DNA of 64,000 bases from Aotearoamyces nothofagi. Lineage: Eukaryota; Ascomycota; Leotiomycetes; Leotiales; Tympanidaceae. Under the pieces are notes generated by a model that was not told where the DNA came from, searched no databases, and was given only the letters and a program-made list of their open reading frames with translations. Each line of letters begins with the position of its first letter. Within the stretch, counting starts at the first letter, position 1. Made by a program: the position numbers and the translations under genes. The stretch spans positions 186,001 through 250,000 of the forward strand of contig JADDTR010000010.1 in the NCBI GenBank assembly GCA_015345905.1, in the 5' to 3' direction. This document shows, piece by piece, positions 1 through 10,956 of the stretch.

Positions 1-43
1 CTGACAGCTTGTGCCGCCAAACACCTCCATCAGCAACATCAGC

Positions 44-1750
44 ATGGGCCGGCGCCCCGGTAGAGCCGCAGCGAAGCAGGCTGCAGCTGCCCTCAGTGCG
101 TTCTCCCCACCAATTCAAACGCTTTGCCGCGCCAGACTCCTGCGCTTACTGACCTCTGCACTCTAGAAAATACCCCGCAAACCTACGATGAAGCTGAGGA
201 CGAGCTGATGCCCGACGCCAATGCTTCCGACGCAGGCACTCCACAGGAGCTTGAAGACGATGCGGCCGGCGATGAGGACGGAACCCCAGCGCAAGAATCA
301 GAGCCCGCTTCTGTACCAGCGACACCTCAGCCAGAACCGGTCCTGCGCAAGCGCCGTCTAGGAAGGCCCCCGAAGATAAAGCCTCCTGACTGGGATGCCC
401 CGGATGATGGAGAGAGAGACGGCTCCGAGACAGGCACCCCATTCAAAAGAAGACGAGGCGGTGGAGCTGGGCGTGGTGGAGGACGTTGGGCTCGTCGCGG
501 CGGACCGTCGCATGTCACTCAACAACCTGTCGACAAAGAAGGCAATATGATGGATGTCATCAACGATGAGGTGGAGCTTCCAGAAGATCCCGAGGGAGAA
601 GCAAAGGTTGACAAGCTTGGTCATCTACAAGGTGGACGCGAATACCGGTGTAGAACCTTCACAGTGCATGGAAGAGGTGAAAGACTCTACATGCTTTCAA
701 CTGAACCTGCCAGGTGTGTGGGCTTCAGGGACAGCTATCTTTTCTTCACAAAGCATAAGCGCCTCTTCAAGATCATCATCGACGAAGAGGAGAAGCGCGA
801 TATGATTGACAGAGAACTCATACCACATTCCTACAAAGGACGTGCGATTGGCATTGTCACAGCTCGATCAGTATTTCGCGAATTTGGTGCACAGATCATT
901 GTTGGAGGGAAGAGGGTTATTGATGACTACGAGGTTGCAAAGGCCAAGGCCGACGGTGTCGTAGAAGGCGAGCTTGCAGATCCTAACGACTCCATCAAGG
1001 TGGGCGAGGCATACAACAAGAATCAGTACGTGGCATGGCATGGGGCAAGTTCCGTCTACCACTCTGGTGCGCCAACTGTTCCTCTGCAGAATGGCAAGGC
1101 CGCCGACAGCAAGAAACGTAGGGTTATTGTGAATGATATGAATTGGATGCTGGAGCATGCTCGTGAGGCAAGGTACGTCACTTAGCAAACACTTCTTGAG
1201 AACAATGCTGACATAGTACCATAGCCGTTTTAACTCCTCCCTCAACGCTGCTCGTCGGGCAAACCTTCACGGCATCTACGACGCACATACCAATACTATG
1301 CAGTACCCCGCCATAATGCAGCCATCGCATGCCAGGTGGGAGGCGGCTCCAGACACTTTGGATGAGGCCACCAAAGGTATCGACGGACTGTATGTCGATA
1401 GCATCAAGAAGGACCCAGAAGACCAGCTAGAGACTGCTCTAGAAACCCAAAGCATATTGAAGCCAGTGAAGCCTTTCTATGCCCGTAATTTTCTCATCGT
1501 CGACACTATCTACGAGAACCCCAAATCATCGCAGCTTGGCGTACCTGGCCCAGACGGAGATACTTACGACATTGGATTCAATGGCCTTGCCAACATTTCT
1601 AGCGATATCAGGGACGAGCTACCCGCTGATTGTCGAAAGGCCTTCGATGAAGCCCTTGAACGCGAGAGAGAGTGGAAGACTCGGTGGGGAACCGAAAGCC
1701 TGGACTCGAAGAGAAGGGCTCCGATCATCGACAAGGGGCTCATCATGTGA
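44..1750 (+). CDS. RSC7: RSC7/NPL6-type subunit of a SWI/SNF-family chromatin remodeller
   Basis: Proposed exons are 44-95, 167-1172 and 1225-1750, giving about 527 residues. The start ATG at 44 opens MGRRPGRAAAK, a usual N-terminus for this family. A 71-nt intron with donor GTGCGT and branch ACTGAC then joins in frame to the long exon. Intron 2 (1173-1224) has donor GTACGT and branch GCTGAC. Visible parts: an acidic N-terminal third, an AT-hook-like core (LGRPPK, bases near 358-375), an Arg/Gly-rich basic stretch, and the conserved Rsc7/Swp82 region starting at YRCRTFTVHGRGERLYML. In yeast, Npl6/Rsc7 is a nuclear RSC subunit that helps position nucleosomes; that role is inferred by homology. 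RSC7 and SWP82 are paralogues, so assignment to RSC rather than SWI/SNF is less certain than the family. The next gene downstream is 9 kb away. Confidence 0.87.
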
Positions 1751-2521
1751 GCATATGCTGATTGCCCATTGGCAGAGCAGCTTGGGGGGGGGGGGTTGAG
1801 GATCTTCCGGTCGAAAAGCAAGAAGGGCTGGCGTAAAAGGGATGGGTGGCAGCGATCATGCCTGGCGTTCTCTGTACAGTGTAGCATTTCCCCCCGCGAA
1901 TAGGTAATAAATCGAGAAACCACCAGTCTCCGGGCCCCCCGTGACCATGCGCGTGCTTCCCCCTAACGCATCCGACGCCGATCCCACATCCCAAGAGCTT
2001 TTGGGCACATGAAAAATGGCCACTGCACCCCGCTGCCTCTTGCCTCTTTGCCCCTCTCCACGCTTTGAGAATCCCATGAGCCCGCTCGCCACTCGTGACA
2101 TCACATCCCCTCCCAGCCGATGCCGCTGAGCTATACGAAAGAGTCCGCCGCGGCTGACGACGGCCCCATTCGCTCCGGCTCGTACTGTACAACGGATACA
2201 GATATAGATATATAGATATATAGATATATATATATCTCTCTCTCTCTCTCTCCAGATCTGGGCAAAGAGACGCGGACGCGGCCCCAACTCTCGCCCAGGT
2301 GAGCCTCTGTGAGATAGCTATCTCATTAGCAGATCGAGCTCTGAACAAGAACGCAACTCTCTGTTGTTGTTTCCAACTGCAGATCGTTCGTGGTTGGTTG
2401 GTTCGTTGTGAGTGTTGGATTGCAGGATGGGGGGGAGGGGGTGGATATTTCATGATGTCTTTTCTCGCGGACTGCGATTCATGGCGCTGTGCGTCTTGCT
2501 TGGCCTGGCTGGCTGGCTGGT
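1751..2521. other. Intergenic DNA downstream of RSC7
   Basis: No gene is supported. The stretch holds a G run at 1784-1794 and a mixed AT/CT microsatellite at about 2198-2253 (GATATATA units followed by CT repeats). It ends in a GGCTGGCTGGCTGG run that enters the poly-G block before the assembly gap. Open frames across it come from low-complexity sequence. Confidence 0.6.
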
Positions 2522-2595
<74 letters not shown>

Positions 2596-2756
2596 NNNNN
2601 NNNNNNNNNNNNNNNNNNNNNNNNNNNNNNNNNNNNNNNNNNNNNNNNNNNNNNNNNNNNNNNNNNNNNNNNNNNNNNNNNNNNNNNNNNNNNNNNNNNN
2701 NNNNNNNNNNNNNNNNNNNNNNNNNNNNNNNNNCGGCACCCCCCCCCCCCCCCCCC
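2522..2756. other. Assembly gap with G-run on the left edge and C-run on the right edge
   Basis: Bases 2522-2595 are 74 consecutive G. Bases 2596-2733 are N. After the pentamer CGGCA, bases 2739-2756 are C. Reading into the gap from either side, 5' to 3' on the strand pointing inward, gives a G homopolymer. That symmetry is expected of dark-cycle poly-G read ends, so the length of these runs should not be trusted. The true sequence and gap size are unknown. Confidence 0.85.
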
Positions 2757-2806
2757 TTTTCACTATCGCCGTGGCTGTTTTATTGTTGGTTTTTTTGGGG
2801 GTAGCT

Positions 2807-2950
2807 TGCTGCTCGGTCTGCTGCTCGGTCTGCTGCTCGGTCTGCTGCTCGGTCTGCTGCTCAACCTACTGCTCGACCTGCTGCTCGGTCTGCTGCTCGG
2901 TCTGCTGCTCAACCTACTGCTCGACCTGCTGCTCGGTCTGCTGCTCGGTC
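2807..2950 (+). repeat. 12-nt minisatellite TGCTGCTCGGTC with a higher-order pattern
   Basis: Twelve 12-nt units can be read without indels. Four are TGCTGCTCGGTC, then one TGCTGCTCAACC and one TACTGCTCGACC, then two TGCTGCTCGGTC, then the same two variants again, then two TGCTGCTCGGTC. A 48-nt super-unit therefore repeats. All six frames stay largely open (Leu-rich, Cys/Ser-rich or Ser/Arg-rich) because 12 is divisible by three, so the open frames are not evidence of a gene. Confidence 0.9.
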
Positions 2951-5316
2951 TACTGCTACAGTCCTGGCCCGGACACATGCCTGAGCTCTAGCATGACGAC
3001 CTTACACACGAAGCCGCCCATCGACCGATCTGGTCCCGAAACAGGCTTCTGTCTTTTGTTGTTGGGCGGGCGGGGGGGGAGGTAAAAAGGATATAATAGT
3101 TTCATATTCCTGTTGAAATATAATACAACTATAAAGACAGGTATAATATCACTCACACCCAGCTCTGCACTCCCCGCCTCCGCAGGCAAAGATCCCGCCT
3201 AAGGTATGTCGATCTTCCTCTGGCTAACTCAGGGAAGGAAGGAAGATCGTCTGGGAACGGGAAGATAGCTGAGCGGACCCTTCTTGAAGCTCTGCTGTAG
3301 TCGTGGGCCGAGTTGGATGGGCTGTGTCAAGGAGAGAAGAGGAGGTCGAGCGAGATGGGGTAGGATAGAGCTATCGACGAGTACGTGTGCCTACCAACCA
3401 ATATTCGCAATTGCCAGATCGGTAACCTGTGCTCATACGCGCCTTTGCTGCAAGCCCATTGTGCCGCCTGCTGTGCCCGACTGAACCGTTCAACCACCTT
3501 GTTCTGTACCCGGTTGAAGCACCGCCCAGACCGCACGGTATAAGACACCCCCCCCCCCCCCCCTTTCCCCTTCACTGCACCCGCCTTCCCTTCTGCTTCA
3601 TCACTCTCAGCCGCCCATCTTCACCGCAAAGCACACTCGCCGATTGCTGTTAGGAAAGCGGCAAAGAGACGGGAGGAGGAAGAAGAGAAGTCGCTGCACG
3701 GCAAGATATATGGGCTGCACTGATGGGGATTTCTCACATGCGGTGCAGTAGCGTAATTGCGGATCTGCTGCGAAGGTAGTTAGATGAGCATCCCCATCCC
3801 ATCTGCTGATCCAGTACAGTATAATCCTCTGATACTCTCTCTTATCGACTATAGTACAAGTACAATCCAGCAACTGAGAGAATGTTGCTACTGATGGTCG
3901 ATTCTGACACTCGCTGTTACCGCCATCAGGTATCTCGCTATCACTTTACAATAACGATCTATCCCCTTTATAAGCTCTTATCCAAGTTTCCTTTGAGCCT
4001 CTCAGAACCAGAGAAAATCGCACGTGTTGCATGCATGCATGCATGCAAGCACGACCTGTAAATATCTCAGGTTTTGCTACCGATTTCAAGCCCTCGGCCA
4101 TTTACCCTACATCCTTCGATCTCCCTTGGTCGTCTGCCTCGGCATAACATCTACAGCTACCAGTACGACAATGGTAAAAAAAAAAGCCTTCGCTATAAAA
4201 GAAATCCAAGGAGGAAAACCCCCATCCGCGTTTCCTGCTCACTGCAGCAACATCTACCAGCCGAGCTGTTGCCGGGGGCCCATGGCCGACCATGGCAGAA
4301 TCGAAGCTTCGCCGTTGGTCTGTGACGATAGCACTGGCAGGCGGGATCTCACCGTGCGATATACGGTACAGAGTCGAGTCGAGCCGGGTCGGGTCGTCTG
4401 GGTGGGCTGGGTATGATGCTACCGTATTGCAGAGTGCTGGCTATGGTCCTGCTTACGATAGTGGTTTACTGTACTGTGTGCTACACGATATTGTCTTACC
4501 TGGGGATCGCCAGAGCTAAAATCGCAGTCCTCGTATGGCTGACCCGACTCGTGTTTGCCTTTGCTGATGAACGCATAGATGATCGGGTATATGGATTCCT
4601 GCTCTGGATTCTCTGCCAGCCAGCCTGCCAGGAAATCCGCCAGTCAGTCAAGTCAAGTCAGCCAGCCAGTCGCAGACCCCCAAGACCCTCGAATCAAGAC
4701 CCGGAGACATCCATCACCGCCATCACCGCTCCCAAGCGCTCTCTCTCCCCGATCAAAAAAAAAACCCCCCGCCCAGGTCCAGTCCCAACTGCTTCACAAA
4801 GTCCTATATCCGATAAGGGCCCCCGCCGCCCCTCCTCTCCACAGTATCCTACCTCGGAATCGGAACTCCTCGAATGACATCTACCGTATACAGCCCAGGC
4901 GAGAGAAAAGCAGCAGCCGCTGCTACGTCTTCGATCCCGGCGCTGGCCGAAATACTGCATCACTTGCTCGTCGCGATGGGGCGAGGAGAGTGCATTGTGT
5001 ATAGTGGTAGTGTATCATTGTGTATAGTGGTAGTGTATGTATATGTATGTGCAGTACTGACTTGCTTTCTTTTTACGGCATCAGCCTTTCTGTGATGAGG
5101 AGAGCGAGGTGGGTAACCGGCAGGTATTCTTTGCTAGCAGCCTGAGAGGAGAGGGGAGAAGAGAAGAGCCATTCGCGTGCACTGTGCTGTAGCTGTAGCG
5201 GTAGCGACTGTCCCCCCTATCTCGAGCTGGGCAGCTCTGTCGACTCTGTAGTACCGAAACTGATTACAGTACCCGAGCATAATACCGAGTACAAAAAACC
5301 ACCCAGCCCCTCGCAT

Positions 5317-5347
<31 letters not shown>

Positions 5348-8230
5348 ACCATTGATGGTGAGGGAAGTCGTAGATGATAAAAATAAAATAAAAATATTAA
5401 TAATATTAATAATAATAATAAATCTGCCCGGCACCGCAGACAATGCCATTATCGCCTCCCCCCCCCTGGTCCGCCCGTCAGACCCAGCCCCCCAAGGACT
5501 CCGACCCAGGGAAGGAAAAAAAAAAAGTTGCAGCCTGCGCAGAAAAACCCCAGCCAGGCGGTCATTACAGTACGGGGGTAGCGGGATCAAAATAACGAAG
5601 CAAGTTAGAGAACCAACTACTAACTACCAGCAGCGCCAAAAATACAGCACCGTCCCTCCCCATGCGCGCCTCCCTTCCCAGCCCCCAGAACGAGGTCCCG
5701 AAAGTGGCCCGTACGGGGGGGGGGTTATTTCCTCGCGACTCTGGCCTCTCTCTCTCCAGGCCGGGCCACCGCCCCCTATATCCCCATATACTGCGGTAGG
5801 CCCCGCCCCGGATCCAAACGACCGTGCAGCAGCGTTTTTGCCGTCTCGGTTCGCCTCTCTTGGGCCTCGACGCTTGCGAGCTCTCAAGACCAGAGCAGAG
5901 CAGAGCATTTTCATCCCCGATGAATGGTTGATTGTGATGGTGCAGGCTGTTTGGCTAGCTAGCTAGCTAAGGTAGGTAGGGTAAGGGAGTTAGTTGTGCG
6001 GGAGCGGTTTGCTCGGGAGGGAGGAGGTGGGGAGGAGAGAGGGAGGGAGAGAGAGAGAGAGAGAGGCTAGATTGGCCGGCTTCTAAGTGCATACATATCC
6101 CACCGGCGTCACAGGTTCATACAGTAGACGTGGCGATGTGGGAGTCGAGACGGTGGGTTGGGTGACAAAGCAAGCACGGCTGCGTTATGTACTGTACAGG
6201 TACTGCACGCACTGATGTACTGTGTGTACAATACTTCCGTACATGGGCCCGCCGTGTAGGCGCCGCACCGGTGCACGGCTACGCAGCGAACAGAACAGAA
6301 CAGTAGCTACGCAAGTACTGTACATGCAGCAGTAGCAGTCCCGCTCTCCAGGGCCGCTGTACGCTCTCTGCATCACAGAGGTGGAGCTCTGGCGCTCTGG
6401 AGCTCTGGAGCCAGAGCTCAGCACGGTCACTTGCCGGACTGGAACTGTACAGAGGGAGTAAGTAGGGAGTACTGCAGTCTTGCTACGGAAGTACGGAGTA
6501 TAGGATAGCTAGCCATTCTCGCAGACCTCTAAAGAAGCGCGAAACAGTATTCCGTACATACTGTACCATACCATACCATCCATCCATTATCAGAACTACG
6601 GGGCAGGCAGGCAGGCAGGCAGGCTACGGGGTGTATCTATCGAACTCGATGGCCTGACCTGACCTGCCTGGACCGCAGACCCGCGCCCGGAAGAATCCCA
6701 GTATCCACACAGCCTCTATTTGCTGGAAGAGAGCAGGCCGACCCTTTTCCCGGCCGTCGCTCGAAATAGCTCGCCAGCTCACGATTTCGTGCCGGAAAGG
6801 GGAGGAGGAGGTACGTGTGCGGCGCCAGATAGGCACTGCTGAGGCACTGCTGAGGCACTGCTGAGGCATCAAGATGGGTGTTTCTGGTGCAGGCACAGGC
6901 TTGATTCCGAAACAGTTGCCTGGAATAGGGAGGCATGTAGGGATCGTGACGGAAACTGGACTGCTTCCTTTGGGATACAGCCTGATATACCATACCTGAC
7001 CTGCTGAAGGTGCGAGGAAACACGCATCTACCTAGATGACTCGGCGATCAGTCGTCACGGCCTCGCGGACGGACAGACTCGCAGGTGTCAATCCATCCAC
7101 GGCGGCTGCTTTATACTGTAGCTGAGCATTATCCGCACGCACACCAGCTACATACCAGCGGGTGCACCTCCTCTAGCGGAAACCTTCCCTGGGCCGCCAT
7201 TCTTCGCTGGGTGACCAAGGCCGAGAGTTCGCAAACGTCGACGTGATCATGAATTGAAGTGAAGGGAAGGGGAAAAGGTCGCGGCCGACGTAGTGTGGGC
7301 CAATTTCCCTGCTGGCATGCACAGAAACAAAACCATTCCAGGATCTGGGAAGAGAGACGGCCACCAACAGCAACAACAACAACAAATAAAACTACGCAAG
7401 AGATTGCGAGTGTCTAGCTATCTATCCATCCGCACTTTCGGGCCTGTAGGCATGTTGAGTCTTCTGACGGAAATAACAGCGGCTGATCTGGCGGAAATGA
7501 GAGATTGCGTGCATGTCGGGTTTTGGCCGTGGCTGGCTGGCTGGCTGGCTGGCCGAGGCGAGCGAGGTAAGATTCAGGCAGCAATGATATATGTTATATA
7601 TATATGGCATGTATCCCTTGTGACGGTTACGAAGCTGCGGCAGCAGTCTCACCTGGGGGGGGTCGCTCTGGAACCAAGGAAAAAAGGGTTGCGCTTATCC
7701 AGGTGTGTGGGACGTCGACCAACGAGCAACTGCCGATTGACAGCTGCAGGCAAGAAAAGTCCAATGCTCTCCTCCTCGCCCCCCCCGAGTCCTGTATTCC
7801 GAGCACATGCTTGCTTGGTCGAGGCAACGGAGGCCATCTTGCCATCTCGCATTGGCTGGCTATCGCTGTCACCAGCATCGCCGTGGCTGGAACTCGTGCT
7901 GGGCAGAGATGGCCGTACCGGGCTGCGGCAGCCCTGCACGTGTCGATGTCGCCCTCTACGGCACAGGACGGGACTACAGCACAATCAATACCTGAGGTTT
8001 GTATATTATATTATATTAGCATGTCGTCTACCGTCTCTACCGACTCTCCCACAAGCCACGCAGCTGGGAGCACCGGCACCAGAAGCCCAGAAGCCCAGAA
8101 CGGCGAGACGAGACATAGGGGATTGAGACAGCGGTAGCACAGGGTTCTGGGGTGCAATATTGCCATTATATTGCTGTACCGCACTGTGTTCACCCGTAAT
8201 AGTGAATTGGGTCTGTACTGTACCTGTACC
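2951..8230. other. Gene desert with low-complexity and CT-rich tracts
   Basis: No coding exon is supported. Landmarks are a C15 run followed by a pyrimidine tract at about 3546-3575, which resembles a fungal core promoter; a CATG run at 4029-4046; a CAAG run at about 5320-5344; AT-rich ATT/AAT repeats at about 5382-5422; a GA run near 6050-6063; GGCA repeats at 6602-6622; three copies of AGGCACTGCTG at about 6839-6868; and GGCT repeats near 7530-7550. Many palindromic TACTGTAC and GTACGGAGTA-like words cluster at 6180-6600. Long open frames such as 7293-8126 overlap others on both strands and show no domain. Confidence 0.55.
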
Positions 8231-8452
8231 TGTACTGCCCTGTGCTGTGTACTTGTGTGTACTTGTGTGTACTTGTGTGTACTGTGTATGCTTGTGTGTA
8301 CTGTGTATATTTGTGTACACTATGTGTACTTGTGTGTACTGTGTATACTTGTGTGTACTGTGTGTATACTGTGTATACTTGTGTACAATATTTGTACTTG
8401 TGTGTACTATGTGTACTTGTGTATACTTGTGTGTACTTGTGTGTACTCTGCG
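8231..8452 (+). repeat. TGTGTACT-type degenerate minisatellite
   Basis: About 220 bases are built almost wholly of the words TGTGTACT and TGTATACT, alternating in 8- to 14-nt spacing with small variants such as TGTACAATAT. The alternation of T-G and A-C steps makes the tract purine-pyrimidine alternating, with GTAC palindromes at nearly every unit. All frames are open on both strands because stops are excluded by the repeat word. Confidence 0.85.
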
Positions 8453-10956
8453 TACCTCTGTACGAGACAGTGGCCCTCGGACGGAAAACCCTTTGCACAC
8501 TGGACCACTGGACCGGGGGCAGGCGCGGGTAGCAGGGAAGATTCTCTCCGCTTGTAGCGCCCCTCCCTCTCCGCTGCAGCGAATCAGCGGCGGGCGTCGC
8601 GTGCCCGCCGGAACGGCACCAGGACGGCCGGCACTACACGACTACACGGCCGACTACACAACTGGCCTGCTTCGCGACCCGAGAGGCGTACGGGCAGCAC
8701 AGCGACCTGCTGCGCACTCGACCAGGCCACGGCAAAACGGGTCCCTGAGGCCGCGAGAGCCGGGCGGGAGCAAGCACGGTAGGCTTGAGTAGGAGGGAGG
8801 TCCCGAGCGCAGCCCTGGATAGCCGTCAGTAGCCCTTGCTCGCTTACCCCGTTCAGCCAAGCCTGGCCTGAGGACGGATGACAGCGCCCGCAGCGCAGAG
8901 CAGCGCAGAGCAGCTCCCACAGCCGCTCCCACAGCCCTCAGCACCTGTCTTAGCACCCGGATTAGCCAGCACACGCTGTGGCCGACAGCTCTGCAGCAAA
9001 CTCGGTCGCTAGGCTCTGCGGTCCTGTCCTGTCCTGTCCTGTCCTCCCTCTCCTGCACAGCCTGCACTTCCTGGCCTGCGTGCCTAATTTACAGTGCCAC
9101 CCACTGACTGACCTGACTGACCTGACTGGACTGCCTGTGTCTGCCAGGGCGAGTGACCACGCAGAACCGGGTCGACAGCGCAGCCAGCTGGCTCGGCTGA
9201 TCTCTCTCTGCTCGCGCGCCCTCGCCCTCTCGCCCTCTCGCCCTCTCGCCCTCTCGCCCTCGCCTGTGAAGACTCTGACGCCGGCTCTCGTTCTGACTCG
9301 CTCGCCAAACATGGCCCGCCAAGCATGGCCCCGTCCTTTGCAATTCCCAAATCCCCCCCATCCACCCATCCACCCAGCCCGCCCGCCCGTCCTATCCCAG
9401 ACCTCCCAGGCCTCCCAGGCCAGGCTCCCAACGCCGCCCGTGGTTCCATCGATCCATGCTATCCCAACCCGTCCAGCCTGTCCTGCCCGTCCAGCCCCGA
9501 GCACTTGTGATGCTGTACTTGATCAGAAAAAACCCACTCGACAAGCTCTGCAGTCTGCTCCGGCCGATCGGACGGCGTGTGCTTGCAAAACATGACCGCC
9601 AGCATGACCCGTGCAAGACCGGTATGGTATGCATGTAGTAGTAGTCCTGTGTGCGCGAACTCGACCAAATCGTAGTAGCCCCGTACGAGGCCATCAAGTC
9701 TCTCCATCGCCATCCTCACCTCACCACCCAGTGTGTGATCCCTCCGTCATCAGCGAGAAAAAAAAAACTCTCACTCTCTCCTCTTCTCCTTCACTGTCGC
9801 CGCCTCATCATCCATCTCCTTTCCTTCTTGCCGCTCTCACCGTCGCCGCCCTTCGTGCTGTCTCACCTCCCTACACGGACGAAACCTTTCGTATCATTCG
9901 CCTCCTGCGCCCTGTGCACCTCCATCCTACGTACCGTTCTGTACAGCACCATCATCGGGCCTCCTCGGAACTCGGGGAAACGCATCTTGAGTCTCGATTA
10001 TCGACCTGACAACCACGCAAATTACAACCTCGACGCTCGGTCGGCCTCTGACTGCCATTACTTGTGCAATTAATTTTGTAGCTTGCTACCTGTGCAGAAG
10101 TCCAGCGGCATAGAGTGTCAGCTACCCGCCTCCTTACGTCGCCTCGACACTGCCTCCGACCGCAGCCACACGACGACACCGCTCCACGCTCCACGGTTCG
10201 CGGTCCACGGTGGCATATTGCACAGTATTTTGGCTTGATGGTACTACGCCTGCAGAGATCCTGACCTAAAAGCGTTCCTTACTTGTTTCAGCGGGTTGCC
10301 ATCGCATCTTGATATTTGTATCTCGGCTTACGAATTCATTCGCCTGCTCACTTTGACGACACGACCTTCGCGACGCATCCCCATTTCCGCAGCATCACAA
10401 ATCAACAAACACCCACGATCTGCTTTTGAGCTCTCGACATATTCCGAAGCAGTGGGTTTCCTACAGGTAACTTGGATTCTCTACACGCCGGATTATACTC
10501 GCACCTGCTGGATCTCAAGAACATCGAGTCTCTTGACCTCCACCCCCGACACGATCGACCTGGTGAGCTTTTAACTAAGACTTGCCTCGACGAAATCAAC
10601 ACTTCACTCCGCAGAACCACACTCGGGACGAATATTCATCAAGTTGCCAGTCGCATCATCTGCAATTGATTACCCGACTTGCAATTTAACCCGCGTACGA
10701 CTGAACACACCAACCGCTACAGACAAACACCAACGCATGTCGACGAATTGTTAGAACAGAGACCTTTTGCTTCTCTCCCGAAAGAGCTTCGTGCTCCTTC
10801 GTACCCCCAGACCGTCAAGGGCTGTGAAAGGAAAGGTACATACCCCAAACCTCGCTCTTCTGAGCTCCTGGCGTTTGCAGTGCTGACTGAGTGATCAGGT
10901 AGTCAAGGCTACTTGTCCTTTCCATCTTGCGGCTGTCACCTTCACCCTCTTTCGAG
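8453..10956. promoter_or_regulatory. Long upstream and leader region of the cyclin gene
   Basis: GC-rich and CT-rich DNA with no supported exon until the ATG at 10957. CTCGCC repeats lie at about 9218-9263 and TCCTG repeats at 9023-9043. A dense pyrimidine tract follows at about 9768-9850, of the kind that precedes fungal transcription starts. A good 5'-UTR intron candidate is 10836-10898: donor GTACAT, branch GTGCTGAC, acceptor GATCAG, only 58 nt before the start codon. The transcription start and leader length are inferred, not seen. Confidence 0.45.

Noticed and set aside
2299-3085. Gly-, Leu- or Cys-rich frames across the gap
   Set aside because: They consist of the poly-G block, N bases and the 12-nt repeat.
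7293-8126. 277-residue open frame and overlapping frames
   Set aside because: Low-complexity sequence with competing frames on both strands, no domain, no splice logic.
8006-8557. Tyr/Thr- or Cys/Val-rich frames over the TGTGTACT tract
   Set aside because: Products of the repeat word, open in all frames.
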